From Aliiglaciecola sp041538045 (lineage in GTDB: Bacteria; Pseudomonadota; Gammaproteobacteria; Enterobacterales; Alteromonadaceae), in contig NZ_JBGOSE010000012.1 in the NCBI RefSeq assembly GCF_041538045.1, forward strand, positions 59,751 through 123,750: a stretch of DNA of 64,000 bases. Direction: 5' to 3'. Shown one piece after another: positions 9,544 through 17,737 of the stretch (its first letter is position 1; each line of letters begins with the position of its first letter). The position numbers and the translations under genes are program-made. The notes under the pieces are model-generated. The model saw only the letters and a list, made by a program, of their open reading frames with translations, searched no databases and was not told the DNA's origin.

Positions 9544-10853
9544 TGAAAAATAGGTTATCGTCCCGCGCTTTTTTTACGATGACGTTACTTTTCGTCACGT
9601 TAAACACTGTAGCCCAAACTTCAGAAGATGAATGGGATATGGGCGACTGGTCGGAAGAAGCAGTGGAAAGCCCGATATTTACCGGCTTTATTGACGTTAG
9701 CGCGGGCAACAGAATATCCTCAGATCCGGTCATCGATGGTGCTAAAACCCTCAGAGATATTCGTTTACAAGTGCAGTGGGAAAAGCTACTCAACCATTCC
9801 AGTTTAACCATCACCAGCGACCTGTATTATGACGGTGTATTAGATGATGTGAAATTAGACGTTCGGGAATTTGCATGGCAAGGAAGACTAGATGCCTTGG
9901 GTGAATGGGGTAAATATTTTGATTTAAAACTAGGTCAACAAGTGTTGACTTGGGGAACAGGTGATTATTTATTTCTGAATGACCTTTTCCCAAAAGATTA
10001 TCAATCATTTTTTGCAGGTCGTAATGACGATTACCTCAAAGCACCTTCCCTATCAGCTAAGTTATCTGGATTTTTTGATTGGGGAAATATTGACTTGGTT
10101 GTTACTCCAGAATTTGCAGCAGACAACTACATCAATGGCGATTACTTTTCATTTTTCTCTTCACAGGTAGGCAGCAACATCGCTCCCGGTTTTGAAGTAA
10201 ATCCACCTTATTTACCGGAGTCGCCAGAATATGCATTACGCTATTATAAAACCTTTGGCTCATCTGAACTTGCCATTTATGCTTACGATGGCTTTCATAA
10301 ATCGCCCAGCAGCCAAACCAGTGAAGGCCAAGCTTACTTTTCTGAACTCAAAGTTTATGGTGCCAGCATCGTAAGCCCTGCTTTTGCGGGTCTGCTCAAA
10401 GCAGAATTCGCTTATTATGCCTCTCGAGATGATAATCAAGGCACGGATCCGCTAATTCCAAACGATCAAAGTCGACTTTTGGTTGGCTATGAACAGGAGT
10501 TAATGAAAGATGTATCTGGCAGCCTGCAGTGGTATTTAGAACGCACCCATGACTATTCACAATTAAAGTTAAACTCCCTAACACCAGAATATGATCCCAA
10601 TCGCAGTCGTATTGTCGTTACTCAACAACTTGTTTATCGGTTAATGCAACAAACCTTAACCATAAACGCATTTAACTTTTACTCCACCAGCGACAAGGAC
10701 GGTTTTTTAAAATTGCGTGTTGATTACAGTCCAGTTGACCAGTGGCGATTAGCGATGGGTATGAATCTATTTTACGGTGATGACAATCACACATTTTATA
10801 ATCAGTTTGAAGATGCGAGTAACTTCTACGCTAGCTTCAAATACTTTTATTAA
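9543..10853 (+). CDS. outer-membrane beta-barrel protein of the RND operon
   Basis: This is a predicted outer-membrane beta-barrel of about 436 aa. The ATG at 9543 overlaps the preceding stop (TAATG) and gives a good signal peptide ending near TVAQ; an in-frame ATG at 9531 would add four residues. The mature protein is rich in alternating aromatic strands and ends in ...YASFKYFY, a C-terminal aromatic typical of Bam substrates. It resembles DUF1302-like porin-type proteins that accompany COG1033 exporters. No catalytic motif is visible. Likely role: the outer-membrane terminus or partner of the exporter; unproven. Confidence 0.75.
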   Translation: MKNRLSSRAFFTMTLLFVTLNTVAQTSEDEWDMGDWSEEAVESPIFTGFIDVSAGNRISSDPVIDGAKTLRDIRLQVQWEKLLNHSSLTITSDLYYDGVLDDVKLDVREFAWQGRLDALGEWGKYFDLKLGQQVLTWGTGDYLFLNDLFPKDYQSFFAGRNDDYLKAPSLSAKLSGFFDWGNIDLVVTPEFAADNYINGDYFSFFSSQVGSNIAPGFEVNPPYLPESPEYALRYYKTFGSSELAIYAYDGFHKSPSSQTSEGQAYFSELKVYGASIVSPAFAGLLKAEFAYYASRDDNQGTDPLIPNDQSRLLVGYEQELMKDVSGSLQWYLERTHDYSQLKLNSLTPEYDPNRSRIVVTQQLVYRLMQQTLTINAFNFYSTSDKDGFLKLRVDYSPVDQWRLAMGMNLFYGDDNHTFYNQFEDASNFYASFKYFY

Positions 10854-10880
10854 GCTACAAAACCATTAAAAAAGAGGATA

Positions 10881-11099
10881 ATGATGTCTGCTGAACGAGC
10901 GTTAACCGCATTTGCCGGTTTTATGGTGTTAGTTTCCGTTGCCTTAACGGTTTGGGTTCATCCCAACTTTGTTTGGTTTACGGTTTTTATAGGTGCTAAT
11001 TTATTTCAACAAAGTTTTACAGGCCTGTGCCCTGCCACCTTTATTCTTCGTAAAGTGTTTGGTTTTAAAACCGAAAAAGAACTGGCGAATGGCCAATAA
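10881..11099 (+). CDS. DUF2892 (YgaP-like transmembrane) family protein
   Basis: A 72-residue inner-membrane protein with two hydrophobic helices (about 5-25 and 28-50), followed by the segment GLCPATFILRKVFG. This layout is characteristic of DUF2892, the membrane part of E. coli YgaP, a membrane rhodanese. An SD-like AAGAGGA precedes two consecutive ATGs (10881 and 10884); either may be used. Members often occur in sulfur-handling clusters, so its place just before the sulfide-oxidation block may be meaningful, although it is on the exporter side and convergent with fisR. Confidence 0.8.
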   Translation: MMSAERALTAFAGFMVLVSVALTVWVHPNFVWFTVFIGANLFQQSFTGLCPATFILRKVFGFKTEKELANGQ

Positions 11100-11171
11100 A
11101 ATTCAGTAATACGCCATAAATGACAAAACCAAAAAAGATAACGGCCCACATAATCAGATCACGCGGGCAAA

Positions 11172-12494
11172 TTATCTTCCGTCGTATTTTAAGCCATATT
11201 TCTGTAATTTCCGATAAAGGGTTCGCGGACTCACCTCTAATTGCTGGGCAAGTTCATCTACAGGTAAAGTGCTAGAAAAACACAATTGAGAAAGGTACTG
11301 TTTTTCGACTTCATCCAAGGAAATAACTTGCTTCACGTCCTTGCCCTCAAAATTATCGGAATGAATGATGAGTTCAGGCAAATCCTCAACCTCAATAATG
11401 TCTTCATTAGCAAGTAACGCTGAGTGCTCGACAATACTTCTAAGCTCACGAATATTGCCAGGAAAATCGTACTGACTTAATTTAAGCATCGCTTGTTGAC
11501 TAAATCTTTTACGATGTAGTTCGGATTGTTTTAAAAAATGTTCGGCTAAAATAGGGATATCGGAACGACGCTGAGCCAATGAAGGCAACATAATGGGAAA
11601 GCCCGCGATGCGATAATACAAATCTTTCCTAAACTCACCCGATGCTACTAATTCAAGTAAGTTCTTATGACTTGCACAAATTAATCTAAAATCAGCTTTT
11701 TTCTGTTTAATCCCACCTACGGTGCGATAACAATGGGTTTCAAGCAACCGCAATAGTTTAACTTGCATAGCCAAAGGCACATCTGCTATTTCATCAAAAA
11801 AGACAGTGCCACCATTAGCCATCTCTATCAGCCCTTTTTTGGCATGGGTTGCGCCAGTAAAAGCACCTTTTTCATGACCAAATAACTCCGACTCAAATAA
11901 ATTTTCGTTAAGACCTGTACATTCAATAATTACAAAGGGTTTTTCTGCTCGAAAACTCGACTCATGAACAGCCTTAGCCACTAACTCTTTACCAGTACCC
12001 GTTTCGCCGTGTAAAAGCACCGCAATATCGGACTTAGCTGAGCGGTTAATCTTATTTAGCATCTTTTTAAAAGGCTCTGATGCACCTATCATAAGTTGCG
12101 CATTCGACTCATTGGACGCAAACTTTATACGGTCTAACACTTCTAAAAATCCGGTGGTGATACCATTTTCATCTTTGATGGGTTTCATCAAAATATCACA
12201 ATAGGTTTTTCCGTATGGCGTATCGTGAATATGAATAACACTGCTAGTTTTATCGGTTTTATTACACTGCTCCATTGGACAATCTTCACCGTGCTGATCA
12301 CAGGGGCTTGAGTTTCGGTGGGAAATTTCAAAACAGCGGCTTTTACCTACTATCACTTCATTTTCATAGGTATCTCGATACGCTGGATTAACGGCTAAAA
12401 TACGGTATTCAAGATCAATAAAAATTGCCGGCTTTTCCATTGCATCAATCATCGATTGTACGACACTCACATTCATAATCGGTGAAACCTTCAT
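11172..12494 (-). CDS. fisR: FisR-like sigma-54-dependent sulfane-sulfur-responsive activator
   Basis: This bacterial enhancer-binding protein is predicted to activate sigma-54 promoters of the sulfide-oxidation genes. The N-terminal PAS-like region (about 14-125) contains Cys54, Cys65 and Cys72 plus Cys77. The 11- and 7-residue spacings equal those of the three sensing cysteines reported for Cupriavidus FisR (Cys53, 64, 71). The AAA+ domain (about 135-365) has Walker A GETGTGKE, the sigma-54 loop GAFTGAT and Walker B GGTVFFDE. A Fis-type HTH near 410-435 reads ELAQQLEVSPRTLYRKL. It lacks a phosphorylated receiver domain. It is divergent from sqr, with palindromic sites just before its start. 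A second in-frame ATG at codon 7 is a possible start. Confidence 0.87.
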   Translation of the reverse strand: MKVSPIMNVSVVQSMIDAMEKPAIFIDLEYRILAVNPAYRDTYENEVIVGKSRCFEISHRNSSPCDQHGEDCPMEQCNKTDKTSSVIHIHDTPYGKTYCDILMKPIKDENGITTGFLEVLDRIKFASNESNAQLMIGASEPFKKMLNKINRSAKSDIAVLLHGETGTGKELVAKAVHESSFRAEKPFVIIECTGLNENLFESELFGHEKGAFTGATHAKKGLIEMANGGTVFFDEIADVPLAMQVKLLRLLETHCYRTVGGIKQKKADFRLICASHKNLLELVASGEFRKDLYYRIAGFPIMLPSLAQRRSDIPILAEHFLKQSELHRKRFSQQAMLKLSQYDFPGNIRELRSIVEHSALLANEDIIEVEDLPELIIHSDNFEGKDVKQVISLDEVEKQYLSQLCFSSTLPVDELAQQLEVSPRTLYRKLQKYGLKYDGR

Positions 12495-12496
12495 TA

Positions 12497-12531
12497 AGTC
12501 ATTATTGACTCATACTCTGACAAAAATGACA
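12497..12531. promoter_or_regulatory. fisR: paired palindromic operator (putative FisR enhancer) between fisR and sqr
   Basis: Two related 14-bp elements, AGTCATTATTGACT (12497-12510) and TGACAAAAATGACA (12518-12531), share a GTCA-N4-TGAC core. The second has one mismatched half-site. They are 21 bp apart, two helical turns, and about 90-110 bp upstream of the sqr -24 element, a normal distance for an enhancer. The first touches the fisR start codon, so autoregulation is possible. The same pair, more perfect, occurs before cydA. Confidence 0.6.
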
Positions 12532-12614
12532 CAGGAATCAAGTTATATCTAAATCATCTCAAATGATTTTAATAAAACATATAACTTTCAATACCTTAAA
12601 CAATTTTGAATTTA

Positions 12615-12630
12615 TAGCACGGGTCTTGCT
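12615..12630 (+). promoter_or_regulatory. sigma-54 promoter of sqr
   Basis: TAGCACGGGTCTTGCT fits TGGCACG-N4-TTGCW with a single deviation (A for the first G of the -24 GG). The -24 and -12 dinucleotides are correctly 10 bp apart. It lies 57 bp before the sqr ATG and downstream of the paired operator. Confidence 0.6.
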
Positions 12631-12686
12631 TATTAAGTATTTACGTGTCGTACCCTTTAACGATATTAAAAAAGTAAGGATCTAAA

Positions 12687-13958
12687 ATGGCTAAAATAGT
12701 GATCTTAGGCGCAGGAACCGGTGGCATGCCAGCGGCTTATGAAACAAAAGAGATATTAGGCAAGGAACACCAAGTTGTTGTGATCAATGAACGAGCTGAG
12801 TTCCGGTTCGTTCCTTCCAACCCTTGGGTTGCTGTTGGATGGCGAGAGCCTAACGCAATAACGATGCCCATTGAAAAATATCTCAATAAAAAAGGCATTG
12901 AATTCATTTGCGCAAGGGTGGATAAAATCGATGCACAAAACAATGTTATTTTAACCCACGACAACCGAAGCATAGACTACGATTATTTGATAATTGCCAC
13001 AGGACCTAAACTTGCCTTTGCTAATATTCAAGGAGCTGGACCTGACTTTTACACGCAATCCATTTGTACCTTAGATCACGCTCAACAATGCTATCAAGAT
13101 TTTGAAAAGCTAATAAAAAATCCAGGACCAGTTGTGGTTGGTGCTTTCCAAGGCGCCAGTTGCTTTGGGCCTGCATACGAATATGCGTTTATCTTAGATA
13201 AAGCACTCCGAGACGCTAAGATCCGCCACAAAGTACCCATTCACTTCGTTACCTGTGAACCTTATATCGGGCATATGGGCTTAGGTGGTGTGGGAGACTC
13301 TAAAACCATGTTGGAGTCAGAACTTAGAACCAGAGACATAAAGTGGACTTGTAACAGCAGCGTAGATAAGGTCACTGAAAGTATGATGTTTGTTTCTGAG
13401 TTAAACCGAAAAGGTGAAGTTGAATTCGAGCATCAACTACCATTTCACCATGCCATGCTTATCCCTCCATTCAGTGGTGTTGACGCTGTGGCAAATGTTG
13501 ATGCTTTGTGCAACCCTAAAGGTTTCGTTCTCACCGATGAATACCATCGCAATCCAACCTACCCGAATATATTTTCCGGCGGAGTCTGTGTTGCTATCCC
13601 TCCAGTTGAGGCAACTCCAGTCCCTACAGGAACGCCTAAAACAGGTTACATGATCGAAACTATGATGACCGCCATCGCCCACAATCTAAAAGCCCTCATT
13701 ATTGACAAGCAACCGCCTCACACTAAAGGCACTATGCATGCAATTTGCTTAGCCGACATGGGCAACACAGGAGCAGCATTTGTAGCCATGCCGCAAATTC
13801 CGCCTCGTAATGTCGCCTGGTTTAAAAAAGGGAAATGGGTACATTTAGCCAAAATTGCATTTGAAAAATACTTCATGCGGAAAATGCGCACGGGCACAAG
13901 TGAACCGGTTTACGAAAAGTATGTGCTAAAAGCACTTGGAATAGAACGACTAGAATAG
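12687..13958 (+). CDS. sqr: sulfide:quinone oxidoreductase
   Basis: This flavoprotein oxidises sulfide to persulfide/polysulfide at the cytoplasmic membrane and passes electrons to quinone. The FAD-binding GxGxxG is at residues 8-13. Three cysteines, Cys127, Cys159 (in GASCFGP) and Cys354, fall almost exactly where the redox-active Cys128/160/356 lie in Acidithiobacillus SQR. The late motif PPVEATPVPTGTPKTG is typical of SQRs. A clear SD (AAGGA) precedes the ATG. It is divergent from fisR and preceded by a sigma-54 promoter. A basic, aromatic C-terminal stretch (about 375-400) probably anchors it to the membrane. Flavocytochrome c is less likely because all three SQR cysteines are present. 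Confidence 0.88.
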   Translation: MAKIVILGAGTGGMPAAYETKEILGKEHQVVVINERAEFRFVPSNPWVAVGWREPNAITMPIEKYLNKKGIEFICARVDKIDAQNNVILTHDNRSIDYDYLIIATGPKLAFANIQGAGPDFYTQSICTLDHAQQCYQDFEKLIKNPGPVVVGAFQGASCFGPAYEYAFILDKALRDAKIRHKVPIHFVTCEPYIGHMGLGGVGDSKTMLESELRTRDIKWTCNSSVDKVTESMMFVSELNRKGEVEFEHQLPFHHAMLIPPFSGVDAVANVDALCNPKGFVLTDEYHRNPTYPNIFSGGVCVAIPPVEATPVPTGTPKTGYMIETMMTAIAHNLKALIIDKQPPHTKGTMHAICLADMGNTGAAFVAMPQIPPRNVAWFKKGKWVHLAKIAFEKYFMRKMRTGTSEPVYEKYVLKALGIERLE

Positions 13959-13966
13959 GAAATACT

Positions 13967-14608
13967 ATGAATAAAATATTAGCAATATGTGTAACTACAA
14001 TAGGTGTGTTAACTCTTGTCAGTTGCAGATCTTATGGAACGGCTACTAAGGTGGATGAAACAGCCACGAAAAAGGACCCGCTAACAATTAGTCAGCTTCA
14101 AAATCAGGAAGCATCCTCAAAGCAACAGATGCAAAACATTGCCAAACAAAAAATGCAGCAATTTGGTAAGCAACTCATAAGTGAATTACTCAATGCAATT
14201 GGCACTGGTGGCTTTGAAAGTGCAGTAGAGGTTTGTCAACAACAAGCACCTAAAATTGCCGCTGAACTATCCACTAATGGTTGGACCCTAAGTCGCACAA
14301 GTTTGAAAACCCGCAACACCGATAACCAACCCAATGAGTGGCAAAAAGAGGTATTAGTGAACTTTGAACAGCAACTGAAACAGGGCGAAGCAATGGATAA
14401 ATTGGTCTTTAGTGATATTAAAAATGGGCAATTTAGAATGATGAAAGCCATTCCTACTGGTCAGTTATGTGTTGCTTGTCATGGTACAAATATATCCTCG
14501 GATTTACGTGAAAAAATAAACCAACACTACCCACAGGACACGGCAATAAACTTTTCGTTAAATGATATTCGCGGCGCTTTTAGCGTCACTGCGCCTATGT
14601 CTGAGTAG
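13967..14608 (+). CDS. lipoprotein c-type cytochrome (DUF3365/Tll0287-like)
   Basis: This is a periplasmic, lipid-anchored monohaem protein. The signal peptide ends in a lipobox with Cys20 (LVSC). A single haem-attachment site, CVACH, is at residues 168-172, in a DUF3365/Tll0287-like haem domain covering about 60-210. The gene starts 8 bp after the sqr stop, so it is almost certainly cotranscribed. It could be an accessory electron carrier or a redox or sulfur sensor for the SQR pathway; this is inference. A separate sigma-54 promoter follows for cydA, so this gene probably ends the sqr transcript or reads through into cyd. Confidence 0.85.
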   Translation: MNKILAICVTTIGVLTLVSCRSYGTATKVDETATKKDPLTISQLQNQEASSKQQMQNIAKQKMQQFGKQLISELLNAIGTGGFESAVEVCQQQAPKIAAELSTNGWTLSRTSLKTRNTDNQPNEWQKEVLVNFEQQLKQGEAMDKLVFSDIKNGQFRMMKAIPTGQLCVACHGTNISSDLREKINQHYPQDTAINFSLNDIRGAFSVTAPMSE

Positions 14609-14657
14609 ACTACTGCCAAACAAATTAATCCACAAAATCAGCTGCCAAATCAGCAAC

Positions 14658-14692
14658 TGTCACTTATGACACACTTCTTGTCATAAGTGACA
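14658..14692. promoter_or_regulatory. paired palindromic enhancer upstream of cydA (putative FisR sites)
   Basis: TGTCACTTATGACA (14658-14671) and TGTCATAAGTGACA (14679-14692) are exact reverse complements separated by 7 bp. Each arm is itself a TGTCA-N4-TGACA palindrome. Centre spacing is 21 bp, identical to the pair before sqr, and they lie about 80-105 bp upstream of the cydA -24 element. A terminator is less likely because no T-run follows on either side. Confidence 0.7.
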
Positions 14693-14766
14693 CACAAGCC
14701 CAAAAATAAAGCCTCACCAAAAATAAAACTCCAATCCTTTCAACACCTTAAAATATTTTCCATATT

Positions 14767-14782
14767 TGGCACGCAGAATGCA
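14767..14782 (+). promoter_or_regulatory. sigma-54 promoter of cydABX
   Basis: TGGCACGCAGAATGCA matches TGGCACG-N4-TTGCA except for one base of the -12 box, with GG and GC 10 bp apart. It lies about 100 bp before the cydA ATG and downstream of the paired palindromes. Control of cydAB by sigma-54 is unusual; in enterics it is ArcA/FNR-controlled. Confidence 0.7.
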
Positions 14783-14881
14783 ATTTGAGTTCAATAATGT
14801 TGATTAAGATCAACTCCGAGGTAGAAACCATCGGAATATAATAGATTCGACAACACTTTTTAAATCACTAGGAGAAACAGT

Positions 14882-16474
14882 ATGAACGAGACTCTAATTG
14901 AGTTATCTCGTTGGCAATTTGCCTCTACCGTCATGTTTCATTTCATATTTGTTCCATTAACCTTAGGCTTGAGTTTTATGCTTGCCATAATGGAATCTGT
15001 GTATGTTTTGACTGGCAAAGAAATCTATAAACAAATGACCAAGTTTTGGGGTAAGTTGTTTGGGATCAACTTTGCTATTGGCGTTGCCACAGGTTTAACC
15101 ATGGAATTTCAGTTCGGTATGAACTGGTCTTATTATTCCCATTATGTAGGTGATATCTTTGGTGCGCCTTTGGCGATAGAAGGACTTATGGCCTTCTTCT
15201 TAGAATCTACCTTTGTTGGTTTGTTTTTCTTTGGTTGGGACAAAATGACCAAAGTGAAACACTTAATGACAACTTGGTTAGTTGCCATAGGTTCTAACTT
15301 CTCTGCCCTTTGGATCTTAATTGCCAATGGCTGGATGCAATATCCTGTGGGCGCAGAATTTAACTTCGAATCCATGCGCATGGAAATGACCAGTTTTGCA
15401 GAAGTCATTTTCAACCCTGTAGCGCAAGTGAAGTTTGTACATACGGTATCTGCAGGCTATGTTACCGGTGCAATTTTTGTTCTAGCTATTTCTTCTTATT
15501 ACTTACTTAAAAACAAAGACGTTGCTTTTGCTAGACGCTCTTTCGCCATCGCGGCCAGCTTTGGGTTAGCATCGGTCATCTCAGTTATTATTTTAGGTGA
15601 TGAAAGTGGTTATGAATTAGGTGATGTTCAAAAGGTTAAATTAGCCGCTGTCGAGGCTGAATATGAAACCCAGCCTGCCCCTGCTGCTTTCACCTTGTTT
15701 GGCATACCCAATGATGAAACTGAATCTGTCGATTATGCTATCCAAATACCTTACGCCATGGGTATCATTGCCACACGCTCACTAGACGAAGAAGTGGTTG
15801 GCTTAAAAGAACATAAAGAGCGCCATAGAGAGCGTATTTTATCTGGAATTGTAGCTTACGACTTATTAGACAAAGTCAGAAATGGCCAAGCGACAGAAGC
15901 TGAACGGGCTGATTTTGAGCAACACAAAGACAATTTAGGCTTTGCCATGCTCTTACAGCCTTTTACGGATGATGTTACTAACCCTTCCGAAAATGCTATT
16001 CAACAAGCTGTTGATTACAGTATTCCAAAAGTTGCACCGTTATTTTGGAGTTTCAGACTGATGGTTGCTTCTGGATTTGCCATGTTAGTGCTGTTTGCCC
16101 TAGCCTTCTATTACTCTACTAAGCACCAAATTACTAAACCTCGCTGGTTATTGAGGTTTGCTCTTTGGAGCCTACCACTTCCTTGGATAGCCTCAGAAGC
16201 GGGTTGGTTTGTTGCCGAATACGGTCGTCAACCTTGGTCAATTGCAGAAATATTACCGGTACATGCATCTGTATCCAATTTAAGTGTTACTGACGTCGTT
16301 ATCACGATAATAGCCTACACATTCTTCTATGCAATTATGTTTATCGCCGCCTTTTATTTAATGCAGAAATACGCCAAAAAAGGCCCCAGTGAAACTTTTG
16401 CCGAAGCCGAGCGTGAATTAGAAGAGGCGGCACAACTACTAAACGATGAACAACCTCAAGGAGCAAACTCATGA
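14882..16474 (+). CDS. cydA: cytochrome bd ubiquinol oxidase subunit I
   Basis: This is the quinol-oxidising, haem-bearing subunit of the bd oxidase, reducing oxygen at high affinity and tolerating sulfide and cyanide. Haem ligands His20 and His187 align with E. coli His19 and His186, and acidic residues Glu100 and Glu108 match the conserved proton-channel glutamates. The periplasmic Q-loop (from about residue 245, GDESGYELGD) is of the long form, consistent with a total of 530 aa. A strong SD (AGGAGAAA) precedes the ATG. The stop overlaps the cydB start by 4 bp (ATGA). It is controlled by the upstream sigma-54 promoter and, by inference, FisR. Confidence 0.96.
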   Translation: MNETLIELSRWQFASTVMFHFIFVPLTLGLSFMLAIMESVYVLTGKEIYKQMTKFWGKLFGINFAIGVATGLTMEFQFGMNWSYYSHYVGDIFGAPLAIEGLMAFFLESTFVGLFFFGWDKMTKVKHLMTTWLVAIGSNFSALWILIANGWMQYPVGAEFNFESMRMEMTSFAEVIFNPVAQVKFVHTVSAGYVTGAIFVLAISSYYLLKNKDVAFARRSFAIAASFGLASVISVIILGDESGYELGDVQKVKLAAVEAEYETQPAPAAFTLFGIPNDETESVDYAIQIPYAMGIIATRSLDEEVVGLKEHKERHRERILSGIVAYDLLDKVRNGQATEAERADFEQHKDNLGFAMLLQPFTDDVTNPSENAIQQAVDYSIPKVAPLFWSFRLMVASGFAMLVLFALAFYYSTKHQITKPRWLLRFALWSLPLPWIASEAGWFVAEYGRQPWSIAEILPVHASVSNLSVTDVVITIIAYTFFYAIMFIAAFYLMQKYAKKGPSETFAEAERELEEAAQLLNDEQPQGANS

Positions 16475-17607
16475 TTGATTATGAAACCCTTCGCGTTATC
16501 TGGTGGGTGTTGATAGGTGTATTACTCATAGGTTTTGCGATTACCGACGGCTTTGATTTAGGAGTAGGTGCATTATTGACGCTGATTGGAAAAACCGATC
16601 AAGAACGCCGAGTCATGATCAATACCGTAGGGCCCCACTGGGACGGTAATCAGGTGTGGTTAATCACTGCCGGTGGCGCTATTTTTGCTGCTTGGCCGAT
16701 GATCTATGCTACTGCGTTTTCAGCTTTATATTTAGCACTAGCCTTAACCTTAATCGCGCTGTGGATGCGTCCGTTAGGTTTTGATTACCGTAGCAAGCTA
16801 ACCAATAAAAAATGGCGAATGATGTGGGATTGGGCGCTTTTCGCAGGCGGCTTTATTCCTGCCCTAATATTTGGTGTGACATTTGGTAACTTACTACTGG
16901 GTATCCCTTTCGAGTTAGACGAGACTTTAAAGTCAACCTATACAGGCTCGTTCTTCAGTTTACTAACACCATTTGCACTGCTAACCGGACTAGTTTCAGT
17001 TGCAATGCTGTTAAACCACGGAGCAACTTGGTTACAACTTAAATCCGATGGTGACCTATATCAGCGGGCACGTTCTTTGTCAGTAATACTAGCTTCAACA
17101 ACAGCGGCTCTTTTTGCCTTAGCAGGAGTGTATTTGGCCCTTGGCGTCGATGGCTATCAAATTACTTCAAACGTAGATATAGCTGCAACCAGCAATCCTT
17201 TGCATAAAACCGTATCGATTGTAAGTGGAGGATGGTTACAAAATTACAGTGCCTTTCCATGGATGATAGCAGCCCCTGTTCTAGGTATTGTTGCTGCATT
17301 GGCCTCCGCCTTCTTTTCTAGTGTCGGCAGAAGTGGCAAGGCATTTGTTGCAAGTGCGCTAAGTATTGCAGGCATTATTTTAACTGCAGGATTCTCAATG
17401 TTTCCATTTTTACTACCCAGCAGCATTATGCCTGACGCAAGCTTAACCATATGGGATGCAACCTCGTCGTTTTTAACTCTACAAACCATGTTTATTGTGG
17501 CCTGTGTGTTTGTACCTATTGTGCTGTGTTATACCGCATACGGTTTCTGGGTTATGAGAGGACGAGTGAAACAAGCTGACTTGAGCAAGTCACACGCAAT
17601 TTATTAA
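16471..17607 (+). CDS. cydB: cytochrome bd ubiquinol oxidase subunit II
   Basis: This is the second membrane subunit of the bd oxidase, pairing with CydA and containing the internal pseudo-symmetric helices. The characteristic N-terminal motif ITDGFDLGVGALL and the GPHWDGNQVWL segment are both present. It is 378 aa long, matching E. coli CydB (379). It is translationally coupled to cydA through an ATGA overlap and followed 19 bp later by cydX. Confidence 0.96.
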   Translation: MIDYETLRVIWWVLIGVLLIGFAITDGFDLGVGALLTLIGKTDQERRVMINTVGPHWDGNQVWLITAGGAIFAAWPMIYATAFSALYLALALTLIALWMRPLGFDYRSKLTNKKWRMMWDWALFAGGFIPALIFGVTFGNLLLGIPFELDETLKSTYTGSFFSLLTPFALLTGLVSVAMLLNHGATWLQLKSDGDLYQRARSLSVILASTTAALFALAGVYLALGVDGYQITSNVDIAATSNPLHKTVSIVSGGWLQNYSAFPWMIAAPVLGIVAALASAFFSSVGRSGKAFVASALSIAGIILTAGFSMFPFLLPSSIMPDASLTIWDATSSFLTLQTMFIVACVFVPIVLCYTAYGFWVMRGRVKQADLSKSHAIY

Positions 17608-17626
17608 TAATAACAGGAGAGAAATT

Positions 17627-17737
17627 ATGTGGTATTTCACATGGATTTTAGGGGTTTTATTAGCATGTTCATTTGGCATCATTAACGCCATGTGGCTTGA
17701 GTCAACAGAAGATATGGATCGTACGGACGAATCATAA
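17627..17737 (+). CDS. cydX: CydX, small subunit of cytochrome bd oxidase
   Basis: A 36-residue single-helix protein required for stable, active cytochrome bd. It begins MWYFTWILGVLLACSFG, nearly the same as E. coli CydX, and has a short charged tail. A strong SD (CAGGAGAG) lies before the ATG. Its stop codon overlaps the cydD start by one base (TAATG). It sits between cydB and cydD. Confidence 0.93.
   Translation: MWYFTWILGVLLACSFGIINAMWLESTEDMDRTDES

Noticed and set aside
14658..14692. Perfect inverted repeat read as a rho-independent terminator of the sqr transcript
   Set aside because: No T-run follows on either strand and each arm is itself palindromic, matching the operator pair before sqr.
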